Shown here: positions 1 through 8,546 of the stretch, piece by piece
Layout: every line of letters starts with the position of its first letter
How positions within the stretch are numbered: position 1 is the first letter of the stretch
Source: an uncultured Pelagibacteraceae bacterium
Lineage (GTDB): Bacteria > Pseudomonadota > Alphaproteobacteria > Pelagibacterales > Pelagibacteraceae
NCBI GenBank assembly: GCA_902594235.1
Contig: CACJLJ010000001.1
Coordinates: 62,001-126,000 of the forward strand
Direction of reading: 5' to 3'
Length of the DNA: 64,000 nt
Program-made: the position numbers and the translations under genes
The notes under the pieces: model-generated
Told to the model about the DNA's origin: nothing
The model's database searches: none
The model's input: the letters and a program-made list of their open reading frames with translations, nothing else

Positions 1-233
1 CTATCAATTAAAGGAGCCCATAAATAATTGAATGCATAGACACCAAATATCAAACCAGCCCATCCAATAGTTGATCTACTTAGTCCATCTTCTTTTAACC
101 ATAAGCTAAGACTGCTTCCAATCAAAACCCAAGGGAAACCTGATATTGCACCTAGGAGTAAAATCCTCAACATTCTTTTGTCAAAATAGACGGAGAATGT
201 TTCTGACAAGGATACTTTTTTTATTTCTATCAT
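1..233 (-). CDS. ampG: AmpG-like MFS permease, N-terminal part (cut by window edge)
   Basis: Reading the minus strand from an ATG at 233-231 gives an open frame to the window edge, about 77 codons. The product has a hydrophilic start, then a helix containing GFPWVLIGSSLSLWL, a short linker (KEDGLSRSTIGW) and a second helix ending in NYLWAPLID. That pattern matches the first two helices of AmpG-type major facilitator proteins, which import anhydromuropeptides into the cytoplasm for cell-wall recycling. The start is 1 nt after the trkH stop, so the two are probably cotranscribed. AmgK and MurU at 16.5-18.2 kb would act later in recycling. Another MFS substrate cannot be excluded because most of the protein lies outside the window. 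Confidence 0.72.
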   Translation of the reverse strand, partial: MIEIKKVSLSETFSVYFDKRMLRILLLGAISGFPWVLIGSSLSLWLKEDGLSRSTIGWAGLIFGVYAFNYLWAPLID

Positions 234-234
234 T

Positions 235-1674
235 TTAGTTCCTCCAAAAAGAAGGTATGAACAATACTAATATTGCAAATAATTCAAGTCTACCCAAAAT
301 CATACCTAAAGTTAATATCCATTTAGAAACTTCTGGTAAAGATGAAAAATTTCCATTAGGCCCAATAATTGATCCTAAACCAGGCCCAACATTTGATATT
401 GAGGTAGCTGCTCCTGAAATTGATGTAACAAAATCTAGACCTGACAAAGATAGTAATGCAGTAATAATAAAAAAAATAATTAAGTACATGAAAATGAACG
501 AAATTATAGAAGCAATAAATTTGTCGTCCACAGGGTTCTGGTCATATTTTAATACAAAAATTCCTTTTGGATAAATGATTCTCTTTATTTGATTTGAAAC
601 AAATGAATAAAGGATTTGGATTCTAAATATTTTTACACCACATGTTGTTGAGCCAGCACATCCACCAATGAACATTAATCCTAAAAATATTACTATTGGA
701 AATCCTCCCCATTCATCAAATTGTGCGTTGACATAACCTGTCCCAGTTAAAATAGAGATTACATTAAAAAAAACAGTTCTAAGATTGAGTTCAATATTTT
801 TACTTACTGCGATATAAATTGATAATATTATAATACTTAGAATTATTATTTTTATAAAAGTTTTAATCTGAATATCTGAAAAAAAAATTTTTTTATTACC
901 ATTAAGAAATTTAATATACACAATGAAAGGCAAGCTTCCTAAAATTATGAAAATCATTGCTGAAATTTCAATATATATATTGTTAAAAAAACCAATTGAT
1001 TGATTGTAATTTGAGAACCCACCGGTAGCTATGGTTGTCATTGAATGTGTTAAACTATCAAAGATATTCATACCTAAAATTTTATAAGAAATTGCACATA
1101 TTGCTGTGAGACCAGAATAAATATAAATTAATCTTAGAGCGATTTCTTTTGACTTTGGTAAAATTTTTTCAGAGGTGTCATTATTGGAAATTTTGAATAA
1201 TTGCATACCACCAACATTCATTATTGGCATTAATGTGATTGCCATAACAATAATCCCTATTCCTCCAAGCCATTGAAGTATTGCTCGCCATAGTAAAATT
1301 CCTTTGGGTATATTTTCCAAATTTGAGATAATCGTAGAACCAGTCGTAGTAATTCCAGACATACTCTCAAAAAACGCATTTGTAAAAGAAAACTCAACGC
1401 TTGAAAAAATAAAAGGCAAAGATCCAAAAATTGCAATACTGACCCATGACAATGAAGTAAGCAAAAACGCCTGCTGTAAATTCAATTTTTTATTATGATC
1501 TAGATTTGACAAAAAAAATAAAATACCAAAAACGATTGTTACTATTGATGATCCAAAAAAAGATGAGTCTACCTCATTATAAATGAATTGAGCTATTAAT
1601 GGAACCAACATGAAAATTCCAAGAATTATTTGTAAAATTCCTAGAGTAAAAAAAACTGTTTTATAATTTGACAT
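235..1674 (-). CDS. trkH: Trk-type potassium uptake membrane subunit TrkH
   Basis: A 479-aa polytopic membrane protein with the fourfold pore-loop repeat of the Trk/Ktr/HKT family. The loops are near residues 102-115 (ESMSGITTTGST), 212-224 (TTIATGGFSN), 306-320 (ILTGTGYVNAQ) and 420-438 (TSISNVGPGLGS), each with the glycine that lines the K+ filter. It should form the K+ translocating subunit in the inner membrane, normally gated by the cytoplasmic NAD-binding protein TrkA, which is not in this window. Length is typical. The stop codon lies 1 nt before the AmpG-like start, and lysK is divergent across an 88-bp gap. Confidence 0.95.
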   Translation of the reverse strand: MSNYKTVFFTLGILQIILGIFMLVPLIAQFIYNEVDSSFFGSSIVTIVFGILFFLSNLDHNKKLNLQQAFLLTSLSWVSIAIFGSLPFIFSSVEFSFTNAFFESMSGITTTGSTIISNLENIPKGILLWRAILQWLGGIGIIVMAITLMPIMNVGGMQLFKISNNDTSEKILPKSKEIALRLIYIYSGLTAICAISYKILGMNIFDSLTHSMTTIATGGFSNYNQSIGFFNNIYIEISAMIFIILGSLPFIVYIKFLNGNKKIFFSDIQIKTFIKIIILSIIILSIYIAVSKNIELNLRTVFFNVISILTGTGYVNAQFDEWGGFPIVIFLGLMFIGGCAGSTTCGVKIFRIQILYSFVSNQIKRIIYPKGIFVLKYDQNPVDDKFIASIISFIFMYLIIFFIITALLSLSGLDFVTSISGAATSISNVGPGLGSIIGPNGNFSSLPEVSKWILTLGMILGRLELFAILVLFIPSFWRN

Positions 1675-1762
1675 TTTGAAAGAACATTATTTTATGGTAA
1701 ATAAATTTCAACTCTATAAGAATTAGTTAAATCGTTAATTTTAGATTTTTTGAGAATTATTC
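1675..1762. promoter_or_regulatory. Divergent trkH/lysK intergenic region
   Basis: These 88 bp must carry promoters for trkH (minus) and lysK (plus). The stretch is almost wholly A/T and I cannot single out a convincing -35/-10 pair or an operator. Confidence 0.4.
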
Positions 1763-3325
1763 ATGATTAAAAAAGAAAATTTAGACAAAACAAGTGCTTG
1801 GCCTTTTGTTGAAGCAAAAAAAATGCTTCGTGAGCGAAAAACCTTAATTGAAAAAAAAGGAAAGATAACTCTTCAAACAGGATATGGACCTAGTGGCCTT
1901 CCACATATTGGAACCTTTGGCGAAGTAGCAAGAACTACAATGTTAGTTAATGCACTTCAACATTTAACTGATATTCCAACAGAGATAATTACATTTTCAG
2001 ATGATATGGATGGTTTGAGAAAAGTTCCAGACAATGTACCTCAAAAAGATTTACTAAAAAAAAACTTGCATAAGCCACTTACCCAAGTTCCCGATCCATT
2101 TAATAAATTTAATAGTTTTGGTGAACATAATAATGAAATGTTAAAAACTTTTTTAGACAATTTTAACTTCAAGTATAATTTTAAAAGCTCAACCTTATTG
2201 TATAAGTCAGGTTTTTTTAATTCATCATTGAAAAAGATATTAGAAAATTATGATGAAATCATGAATATAATATTACCAACTCTTGGAAAAGAACGTCAAA
2301 AAACTTACAGTCCCTTTCTACCAATATGTCCAGATACAGGTCATGTATTAGAAATTCCAGTAAAAAAGATTAATAAAGATAAATCAAAAATTATTTTTGA
2401 TAATGATGGTAAAGAACTTGAAATAAGTATTTTAGATGGAAATTGTAAATTACAATGGAAAGTTGATTGGGCTATGAGATGGTATGCTCTTGATGTAGAT
2501 TTTGAAATGTATGGCAAAGATCTTATTGAAAGTGCAATATTGTCCACAAAAATAATTAAATTGATTGGCAAAACTAACCCCTCTGGTTTTGCATACGAAC
2601 TATTCTTAGATGAAAAAGGTGAAAAAATTTCAAAATCTAAAGGAAATGGTATAACAATTGATCAATGGCTTGAATATGCATCTCCAGAGAGCTTGTCATT
2701 GTACATGTATCAAAATCCCAAAAGGGCAAAAAAATTATATAAAGATATCGTTCCAAAAACTGTCGATGATTATTTAGATTTTTTGGAGAAAGCAAAAACT
2801 CAAAATGAATTACAACTGTTAATGAACCCAGTATGGCATGTTCACAATAGTATAGTACCGAAAGAAAGAATGATAATGTCGTTTTCAATGCTTCTTAATC
2901 TTGTAGAAACAAGTAATGCAAATAATAAAGAACTTTTATGGAAATTTGTAAAAAAATATAAATCTAATATTTCAGAGAACAATTATCCTATTTTTGATAA
3001 ACTAGTAGGATATGCAATAAAATATTTTAACGATGTGATTAAGATGAAAAAAAAATATAAAAGACCAAATAAAGATGAAAAATTAGCTCTAGAAGCATTA
3101 ATAAAAACACTTGATAAATGTAATGATAAAATGAAACCAGAAGATATCCAAACTATGATTTACTCAACTGGTAAGGAAAATGGTTATTCAGAAAATCTTC
3201 GAGACTGGTTTAAGTTAATTTACGAAGTTGTATTTGGTGACGAAAATGGTCCTCGAATGGGTTTTTTTATAAGTTTTTTTGGTGTTAAAGAAACAAAAGA
3301 TCTTATAATAAATAAGATTAAATAA
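1763..3325 (+). CDS. lysK: Lysyl-tRNA synthetase, class I
   Basis: A 520-aa class I LysRS, the Rossmann-fold form found in archaea and in Alphaproteobacteria, not the class II LysS of most bacteria. The HIGH-type signature is PHIGTFGE at residues 47-54, following TGYGPSGL. The KMSKS-type loop is KISKSKGNG near residue 290, and the C-terminal half is the helical anticodon-binding cage. It charges tRNA-Lys with lysine using ATP. The stop codon shares one base with the pyrD start (TAATG), so the two are translationally coupled. Length is normal for the family. Confidence 0.97.
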   Translation: MIKKENLDKTSAWPFVEAKKMLRERKTLIEKKGKITLQTGYGPSGLPHIGTFGEVARTTMLVNALQHLTDIPTEIITFSDDMDGLRKVPDNVPQKDLLKKNLHKPLTQVPDPFNKFNSFGEHNNEMLKTFLDNFNFKYNFKSSTLLYKSGFFNSSLKKILENYDEIMNIILPTLGKERQKTYSPFLPICPDTGHVLEIPVKKINKDKSKIIFDNDGKELEISILDGNCKLQWKVDWAMRWYALDVDFEMYGKDLIESAILSTKIIKLIGKTNPSGFAYELFLDEKGEKISKSKGNGITIDQWLEYASPESLSLYMYQNPKRAKKLYKDIVPKTVDDYLDFLEKAKTQNELQLLMNPVWHVHNSIVPKERMIMSFSMLLNLVETSNANNKELLWKFVKKYKSNISENNYPIFDKLVGYAIKYFNDVIKMKKKYKRPNKDEKLALEALIKTLDKCNDKMKPEDIQTMIYSTGKENGYSENLRDWFKLIYEVVFGDENGPRMGFFISFFGVKETKDLIINKIK

Positions 3326-4371
3326 TGTTTTCAAATTTAAGATCTTTAATTTTCAAGTTAGATCCTGAGACAGCTCATAGTTTAGCAATTAAGTCACTTA
3401 AATTTAATTTTGTTCCTAATATTGTTGAACAAGAAAAGAATAACCCCTTATTTAAAACAAAATTATTCAATAAGGAACTAAATAATCCAATAGGCATGGC
3501 CGCTGGATTCGATAAAAATGCTGAAGTATACAATTCTTTGTTTAAATTAGGATTTGGATTTGTTGAAGTTGGAACTATTACACCATTAAAACAATTCGGA
3601 AATCCTAAACCTAGAGTTTTTAGATTAGTTGAAGATGAAGCTCTTATAAATAGGCTTGGTTTTAATAATTTAGGCTCAAAAAATATTGTAGATCGAATTA
3701 AACGAAATAATCCTATTGGCTTGTTAGGTGTCAATATTGGACCTAATAAAGACTCTAAAGATAGGATTAATGATTATGTTGAATGTTTAAAAACTTTTCA
3801 TGATGTCTCAGATTATATTACTATAAATATTTCCTCTCCAAATACTCAAGATTTAAGAAGTTTTCATGATCAAAATAAATTAAATGAATTACTTAAAATT
3901 CTCGATAAAGAGAAAAAAAGTTTGAATTCAAAAATACCAATTTTAGTAAAAATATCCCCTGATATTAATGATCATGAAATTCAACAAATTTCAGAAGTTT
4001 TTTTAGATAATAATATTGAAGCAATTATTATTTCTAATACATCAGATACAACTAGAGATAATTTAAAGAATATTCAGGGTCACCAAAAAGGGGGTTTGTC
4101 AGGTAAACCTATCGAGTCAAAATCTACAAAATTAATCAGTGCATTTTATAAAATCCTTAATGGAAGAATAAAAATTATTGGTGTCGGGGGGGTAGACTCA
4201 GGCAAAAGTGCTTATCAAAAGTTCTTAGCGGGAGCAAATTATGTGCAACTTTACACAGGTATGGTTTTCAGAGGTCCAAATATTGTCAACTTAATTAAAA
4301 AGGAGCTTAAAGAATTGTTATTAAAGGATGGAGTTAAAAATTTTAGTGAAATAGTGGGAAAAATAAAATAA
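3325..4371 (+). CDS. pyrD: Dihydroorotate dehydrogenase (quinone), class 2
   Basis: A 348-aa class 2 DHODH, which oxidises dihydroorotate to orotate in pyrimidine synthesis and passes electrons to membrane quinone. The N-terminal helix region (LIFKLDPETAHSLAIKSLK) is the membrane-associating segment of class 2 enzymes. It is followed by NPIGMAAGFDKNAE for FMN binding, VGTITP, RLGFNN, and the active-site serine region TINISSPNT. Near the C-terminus IIGVGGVDSG and LYTGMVFRGP form the FMN phosphate site. Its start overlaps the lysK stop by one base. Length and motifs are complete. Confidence 0.97.
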   Translation: MFSNLRSLIFKLDPETAHSLAIKSLKFNFVPNIVEQEKNNPLFKTKLFNKELNNPIGMAAGFDKNAEVYNSLFKLGFGFVEVGTITPLKQFGNPKPRVFRLVEDEALINRLGFNNLGSKNIVDRIKRNNPIGLLGVNIGPNKDSKDRINDYVECLKTFHDVSDYITINISSPNTQDLRSFHDQNKLNELLKILDKEKKSLNSKIPILVKISPDINDHEIQQISEVFLDNNIEAIIISNTSDTTRDNLKNIQGHQKGGLSGKPIESKSTKLISAFYKILNGRIKIIGVGGVDSGKSAYQKFLAGANYVQLYTGMVFRGPNIVNLIKKELKELLLKDGVKNFSEIVGKIK

Positions 4372-4387
4372 CTCAAATCTTAAAAAC

Positions 4388-4416
4388 TTGACGCGACCAA
4401 GATCTCGCCTTATATA
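4388..4416 (+). promoter_or_regulatory. Sigma-70-type promoter for rpmB
   Basis: A -35 hexamer TTGACG at 4388-4393 is separated by exactly 17 nt from a -10 hexamer TATATA at 4411-4416. This lies in a comparatively GC-rich patch between pyrD and rpmB. Transcription would start near 4423, only a few bases before the rpmB ATG at 4429, so the leader is very short or absent. Confidence 0.7.
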
Positions 4417-4428
4417 GTCGTTCATATT

Positions 4429-4743
4429 ATGGCAAAAAAATGCGAACTCACTGGAAAAAATCCCATGAAAGGTCATAACGTTAGTCATGCTAATAATAAG
4501 ACTAAAAGAAGATTTATACCGAATTTAAAAAAAGTAAAATTTAAAAGTGAAATTTTAAAAAGAAATTTAAAAATTACTGTTAGCAATGCTGGTGTAAGAT
4601 CAGTTGATAAAAAAGGGAGTTTTGATGAATTTTTAAAAACTGTTAAAAATAAAAATTTATCTCCACGCTTAAAAAAGTTAAAAAAAAGCTTGTTAATTAA
4701 ATCTCCATTTCAAAAAAAAATAGTTCAGTCTAAGTCAGTATAA
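4429..4743 (+). CDS. rpmB: 50S ribosomal protein L28
   Basis: A 104-aa basic protein starting [20 protein letters not shown], the L28 signature, followed by [15 protein letters not shown]. The C-terminal extension (about residues 60-104, including [13 protein letters not shown]) is of the longer alphaproteobacterial type. It is part of the large ribosomal subunit. Its stop overlaps the next start (TAATG), tying it to the YhhQ-type transporter gene. A strong promoter lies directly upstream. Confidence 0.96.
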   Translation: MAKKCELTGKNPMKGHNVSHANNKTKRRFIPNLKKVKFKSEILKRNLKITVSNAGVRSVDKKGSFDEFLKTVKNKNLSPRLKKLKKSLLIKSPFQKKIVQSKSV

Positions 4744-5291
4744 TGAGTAGATCATATATTGTTCTATCAACCTTAATGGGATTGATAGTTTTATTTTCTA
4801 ATTATCTTGTTCAATTTCCAGTTAATTATTATGGATTGAGTGAAATATTAACTTATGGAGCTTTCAGTTATCCAATAGCATTTTTAATAACTGACTTGGC
4901 AAACAGATCTTTTGGTAAATTTGCAGCTAGAAAAATAGTTTATTTTGGTTTTTTGTTAGGTATTGGTTTTACTATTATATTCTCTACTGACTTTGCAGAT
5001 TTTATATCTATAAGAATTGCGATAGGGTCTGGAGTTGCATTTATTTGTGCTCAACTTTTAGATGTTCAAATATTTGATAATTTAAGAAAAGAAAAGTGGT
5101 TTATTGCTCCTCTTACTTCATCTTTAATTGGATCAACTATTGATACTTTTTTATTTTTTTCAATTTCTTTTTATGGAACCCCTGTTCCTTGGTTTACTCT
5201 CGCATTAGGTGACTTAGCAGTAAAAATTTTAGTTGCTTTAATAATGCTGATTCCATTTAGATTGTTATTAAAGACTTTTAAGCCAGTTTAA
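4743..5291 (+). CDS. YhhQ/VUT-family queuosine precursor transporter
   Basis: A 182-aa integral membrane protein with about six hydrophobic segments. Family motifs include the early ILTYGAFSYPIAFLITDL with TDLANRSFG, then CAQLLDVQIFDNLR and SSLIGSTIDTFLFF. In E. coli YhhQ imports preQ0/preQ1 for the tRNA modification queuosine, and homologues are classed as vitamin-uptake-like transporters. The substrate here is inferred from family only. The gene follows rpmB with a one-base overlap and its 3' end overlaps the convergent speB gene by 4 bp. Confidence 0.85.
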   Translation: MSRSYIVLSTLMGLIVLFSNYLVQFPVNYYGLSEILTYGAFSYPIAFLITDLANRSFGKFAARKIVYFGFLLGIGFTIIFSTDFADFISIRIAIGSGVAFICAQLLDVQIFDNLRKEKWFIAPLTSSLIGSTIDTFLFFSISFYGTPVPWFTLALGDLAVKILVALIMLIPFRLLLKTFKPV

Positions 5292-6169
5292 TTTTTAAAT
5301 AAATATTTATAAGCTAAAATTTTATAGGCTAATTTTGCAACTAAAAAATTATAAGAGTTGAAACCTTTTATCGGTGAAAGTTCATTGATATCAGCACCGA
5401 CGATATTTGAATTTTTCGCTGCTATTCTGATTATTTCTAAAGTTTCGTCCCACAATAATCCACCTGGCTCTGGAGTACCAGTAGCTGGCATAATACTTGA
5501 GTCTAAACCATCTACATCAAAAGTTAGATAAACAGTTTTATTCTTAATTAGTTTTTTAAATTTATTTAAGTTCCATTTAGATTTATCTTTAGCCCAAAAA
5601 ATATTAATTCTAGATTTATTTTTTTTTAAAAAAGGTATTTCACCTTCAGAAATATTTCTAATTCCAAATGAAATTATAGATACATTTTTATGATCTAAAC
5701 ATCTTCTTATTGCTGATGCATGCGAAAACTTTTCTCCATTGTAACTATTTCTCAAATCTGCGTGAGCATCAAAATGCAAAAGACAAACATCTTTAAATTT
5801 TTTTACAAAAGGAGCAATACATCCAGGTGTTATTGAATGTTCGCCGCCAAATGTCATTGGAAAGAGTTTTTTGTCTAAAATTTCTTTATTTATGCTTGCC
5901 ATTTTTTTAAGTGCTTTATTAATATTTTTATCAATTTTAAATGGTTTTAAAGTTTTTATACCTATCTTTTTGTAGGGCTCACAATGCAATTCTTCATCAT
6001 ACAATTCTACTTGGTGAGAGGCTTTAATTATTTCTTTTGGACCATTTTTAGTTCCACCACCATAGCTTACAGTTTTTTCTAAACCAAATGGGATGATAAT
6101 TACTTTTTCTTTAAAATTAAACTTATTATCAATTCCAAGAAAACCATTTTTATTTGACAAATATCTCAA
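5288..6169 (-). CDS. speB: Agmatinase-family ureohydrolase (SpeB-like)
   Basis: A 293-aa ureohydrolase with the binuclear Mn-binding motifs of arginase/agmatinase enzymes: GGEHS, LHFDAHADLR, TFDVDGLDSSIMPATGTPEPGG and GADINELSP. The metal-binding Asp and His residues are all present. Agmatinases split agmatine into putrescine and urea. It is the last gene of a three-gene minus-strand operon, 3 nt after the deoxyhypusine-synthase homologue, so it probably serves polyamine synthesis. The substrate could instead be another guanidino compound, such as an aminoalkylated agmatine or guanidinobutyrate. The 3' end overlaps the yhhQ-like gene by 4 bp. Confidence 0.88.
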   Translation of the reverse strand: MRYLSNKNGFLGIDNKFNFKEKVIIIPFGLEKTVSYGGGTKNGPKEIIKASHQVELYDEELHCEPYKKIGIKTLKPFKIDKNINKALKKMASINKEILDKKLFPMTFGGEHSITPGCIAPFVKKFKDVCLLHFDAHADLRNSYNGEKFSHASAIRRCLDHKNVSIISFGIRNISEGEIPFLKKNKSRINIFWAKDKSKWNLNKFKKLIKNKTVYLTFDVDGLDSSIMPATGTPEPGGLLWDETLEIIRIAAKNSNIVGADINELSPIKGFNSYNFLVAKLAYKILAYKYLFKN

Positions 6170-6172
6170 TTT

Positions 6173-7213
6173 TTATCCAAAGATTTTTGTAAAGTTTTTT
6201 CTTTCTCTATTTTTCCATTCACCTTTATGATATGCATCGCTTGCAATTAATGGAAGTACACTTGTAGCCTCTGCAAAAACCATTTGTTCTTTAGACACGT
6301 CAACTTTACCCCACGAGCTTGCTTCTTTTAAAGTAGAACTACTACAAGCGCCGTCTCTAGAGTCAGCAACAGTAATTTGCACAGCGTAATTATGCATATC
6401 AACTTCTTTACCTAAAAGTTCTGCACAAATAACGGTATCTTGAATAAAATTTTTTGGTACACCACCACCAATCATAAATAATCCTGAACCTTTTGATTGA
6501 ATTTTAATTTCTGTAAGTTCTCGAAATTCTCTAATTGAGTCAATAGTTATGTGTTTTTTTGGATTTTTCTCTTGATGAATAACTAATCCAAAACCAGCGC
6601 TTGAGTCTGTAAAAGCTGGACAAAATATTGGAACATTATTGTCATATGCAGTTTCTATTAAAGAGTCTTTTTTAACCGAATTTTTTTTCAGATATTTACC
6701 TATTTCATAAATAAATTCTCTAGATGTATAGCTTTTTGGATCTAAATTATCAGCGATTTCACAAATTTTTTTATCGCAAATTTGTAATTCATCTTCATCG
6801 ATATACGTATCATATATTCTGTCAATATAATTTTTTCTTAATTCAGCATCATCTTGGAATTGAGAACCTTGATAATGTTTAAATCCTAGTGCTTCAAAAA
6901 AATCCATATCAATAATTGATGCACCAGTGGCAACAATTACATCAACCATGTTATATTTAACTAAATCTCTATAAATATTCATACATCCTGCTGCAGAAGT
7001 TGATCCAGCTAAAGTTAAGAATATAGTACAGTTTTTATCTTTTATCATTTCATTGAAAATATTTGCAGCATTCGCTGTTTCTCTTGAAACAAAAGACATT
7101 TTTTCCATTGATGAAATAATTTTTCTAGAGTCAAAAGAAGTTATATCTATGTGGTGAACGGGATTTTTTAGAAAGTCTTTCTTACTATTATGACCAAATT
7201 TTTTTTCAGACAT
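6173..7213 (-). CDS. Deoxyhypusine synthase homologue, probable polyamine synthase
   Basis: A 346-aa member of the deoxyhypusine synthase family. NAD-site motifs are LTLAGSTSAAG, VATGASIIDMDF and FCPAFTDSSAG, with GGGVPKNFIQD later. The lysine that carries the aminobutyl imine intermediate in the eukaryotic enzyme is conserved at K303 (SSWGKV). Bacteria lack eIF5A, the eukaryotic substrate, so this protein presumably transfers the aminobutyl group to a small amine such as putrescine, giving homospermidine. The start overlaps the decarboxylase stop (TAATG) and speB follows 3 nt later, supporting a polyamine role. The family is certain; the exact product is inferred. Confidence 0.88.
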   Translation of the reverse strand: MSEKKFGHNSKKDFLKNPVHHIDITSFDSRKIISSMEKMSFVSRETANAANIFNEMIKDKNCTIFLTLAGSTSAAGCMNIYRDLVKYNMVDVIVATGASIIDMDFFEALGFKHYQGSQFQDDAELRKNYIDRIYDTYIDEDELQICDKKICEIADNLDPKSYTSREFIYEIGKYLKKNSVKKDSLIETAYDNNVPIFCPAFTDSSAGFGLVIHQEKNPKKHITIDSIREFRELTEIKIQSKGSGLFMIGGGVPKNFIQDTVICAELLGKEVDMHNYAVQITVADSRDGACSSSTLKEASSWGKVDVSKEQMVFAEATSVLPLIASDAYHKGEWKNRERKNFTKIFG

Positions 7214-8397
7214 TAAGCAACTAAAATAGCTTTATTGGTGTCTTTTTCATAGAGGCTTATTATCGGATTATCCTCAACTTCATAAATTTGATCAGAAAAG
7301 AAACCATTAAACTGGGTTCTGAATGTCAATCCATAAGCTCCTAATTGACCAAGTTCTATATAATCATTTTCTTTAATATTATTTGGTAAAAGAAAAGGGC
7401 CTTTCATATAGTCCATGCTATCGCAAGTCGGGCCATAAAAATCGAAAGCAGTTAATTTTTTTGAAATAATTTTGTTAGAACTATCTTTAATCATTTTAGA
7501 TGGATAAACTATATTAGGTGTTCCAGCATCAAAAAGTGTTCCGTAGGTTCCATCATTAATGTAAAGTTTTTGTTTTTTCCTCAAATTAACCCTTACAATG
7601 GTTGAGCCACTTTCTGCCACCAATGCTCTTCCAGGTTCGCATATAATTTCAGGCAAGTGTTTTAACTTTAAGATATCCAAACTTTTAGTTATTTCTTCAA
7701 AATAATTATCTAAAGATTGAGGAATAAGGTCAGGATAGATTGTTGGAAATCCACCACCAACATTTATATAATCTGGAGTAATTTTTGTTTTTCTAATAAT
7801 ATTTCCTATTTCTGAGATTCCTTTTGCGTAAGAAATAGGGTGCATACATTGAGAACCAACATGAAAACTTAAACCTATCTTATTTGAGTATTGCCTTACT
7901 AGTCTTAGCAATCCAGCTGCTTCAACATTTAACGCTCCAAATTTTTTTGATAAATCTATTTCAGCGTGCTCATTGGAAACTGCCACTCTAACAAAAAGTT
8001 CAAGGTCTTTCGCTCTACTAGTACTTTCTATTATTTTAATTAATTCATCTTTTGTATCTAATGCAAATGTTTTTATTCCATATTTGAAATAAGCATCACT
8101 TATACTTTCCCGACTTTTTACAGTGTGCATGAAAGAACATTTTGCTGATTGACTAAATTTTCTTACTGCTTTTATTTCCTCAATTGATGCAACATCAAAT
8201 TGATTAATACCACTTTTTATTAGAGTTTTTATGACTGCAGGATGTGGATTAGTTTTTACGGCATAAAGAATTTTACCAGGAAATTTTTTTTGAAAAAACG
8301 TTGAAGCAGAAAGAATTGATTTCTTTCTTATACAGTACACCGGCTTATCAGGTTTCAGTTGATTCACTAACTCTTCAACTGACTTAAATTTTTGCAT
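7213..8397 (-). CDS. Ornithine/lysine decarboxylase, alanine-racemase-fold type
   Basis: A PLP-dependent decarboxylase of the eukaryotic-type (fold III) ornithine decarboxylase family, 394 aa from the chosen start. The PLP lysine is K48 in KILYAVKTN. Other motifs are SFHVGSQC, INVGGGFPTIYP, CEPGRALVAESG and the active-site cysteine in GPTCDSMD. It makes putrescine from ornithine, and some relatives also use lysine. I chose the ATG at 8397 (MQKFKSVEEL) instead of an upstream in-frame ATG at 8427: a run of six G lies just before it and the extra ten residues do not look like the family. First gene of the polyamine operon. Confidence 0.93.
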   Translation of the reverse strand: MQKFKSVEELVNQLKPDKPVYCIRKKSILSASTFFQKKFPGKILYAVKTNPHPAVIKTLIKSGINQFDVASIEEIKAVRKFSQSAKCSFMHTVKSRESISDAYFKYGIKTFALDTKDELIKIIESTSRAKDLELFVRVAVSNEHAEIDLSKKFGALNVEAAGLLRLVRQYSNKIGLSFHVGSQCMHPISYAKGISEIGNIIRKTKITPDYINVGGGFPTIYPDLIPQSLDNYFEEITKSLDILKLKHLPEIICEPGRALVAESGSTIVRVNLRKKQKLYINDGTYGTLFDAGTPNIVYPSKMIKDSSNKIISKKLTAFDFYGPTCDSMDYMKGPFLLPNNIKENDYIELGQLGAYGLTFRTQFNGFFSDQIYEVEDNPIISLYEKDTNKAILVA

Positions 8398-8511
8398 CAA
8401 ATGTGCCCCCCAAAAAAAATTTAACAAAAAAAAGTTTTTTATATGAAAAAAACTTTCATATTTCAGGCAATTAATTCAATAGTTATTCAATGTAAAGAAA
8501 ATAATGACCTA
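8398..8511. promoter_or_regulatory. Control region between decarboxylase and actR genes, with inverted repeat
   Basis: The divergent spacer contains a perfect 7-bp inverted repeat, TATGAAA at 8442-8448 and TTTCATA at 8454-8460, with a 5-nt centre. On the minus strand a CATATAAA stretch next to it could be a -10 element for the polyamine operon, so the repeat could be an operator. On the same strand the leader has a GGGGGG run (8409-8414 area) a few bases before the decarboxylase ATG, an unusual but plausible ribosome binding site. Confidence 0.4.
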
Positions 8512-8541
8512 TTGAACTGTGGAAAAAAATGACCATATAGT
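8512..8541 (+). promoter_or_regulatory. Promoter for actR-like gene
   Basis: TTGAAC at 8512-8517, an 18-nt spacer, and TATAGT at 8536-8541 form a plausible vegetative promoter. The predicted transcription start falls almost on the ATG at 8547, so the mRNA may be leaderless. Confidence 0.55.
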
Positions 8542-8546
8542 ACTTC

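Noticed and set aside
8398..8427. Upstream ATG extending the decarboxylase by ten residues
   Set aside because: The extension (MLNFFWGAHL) is translated from the G-rich ribosome-binding region and is unlike family N-termini.
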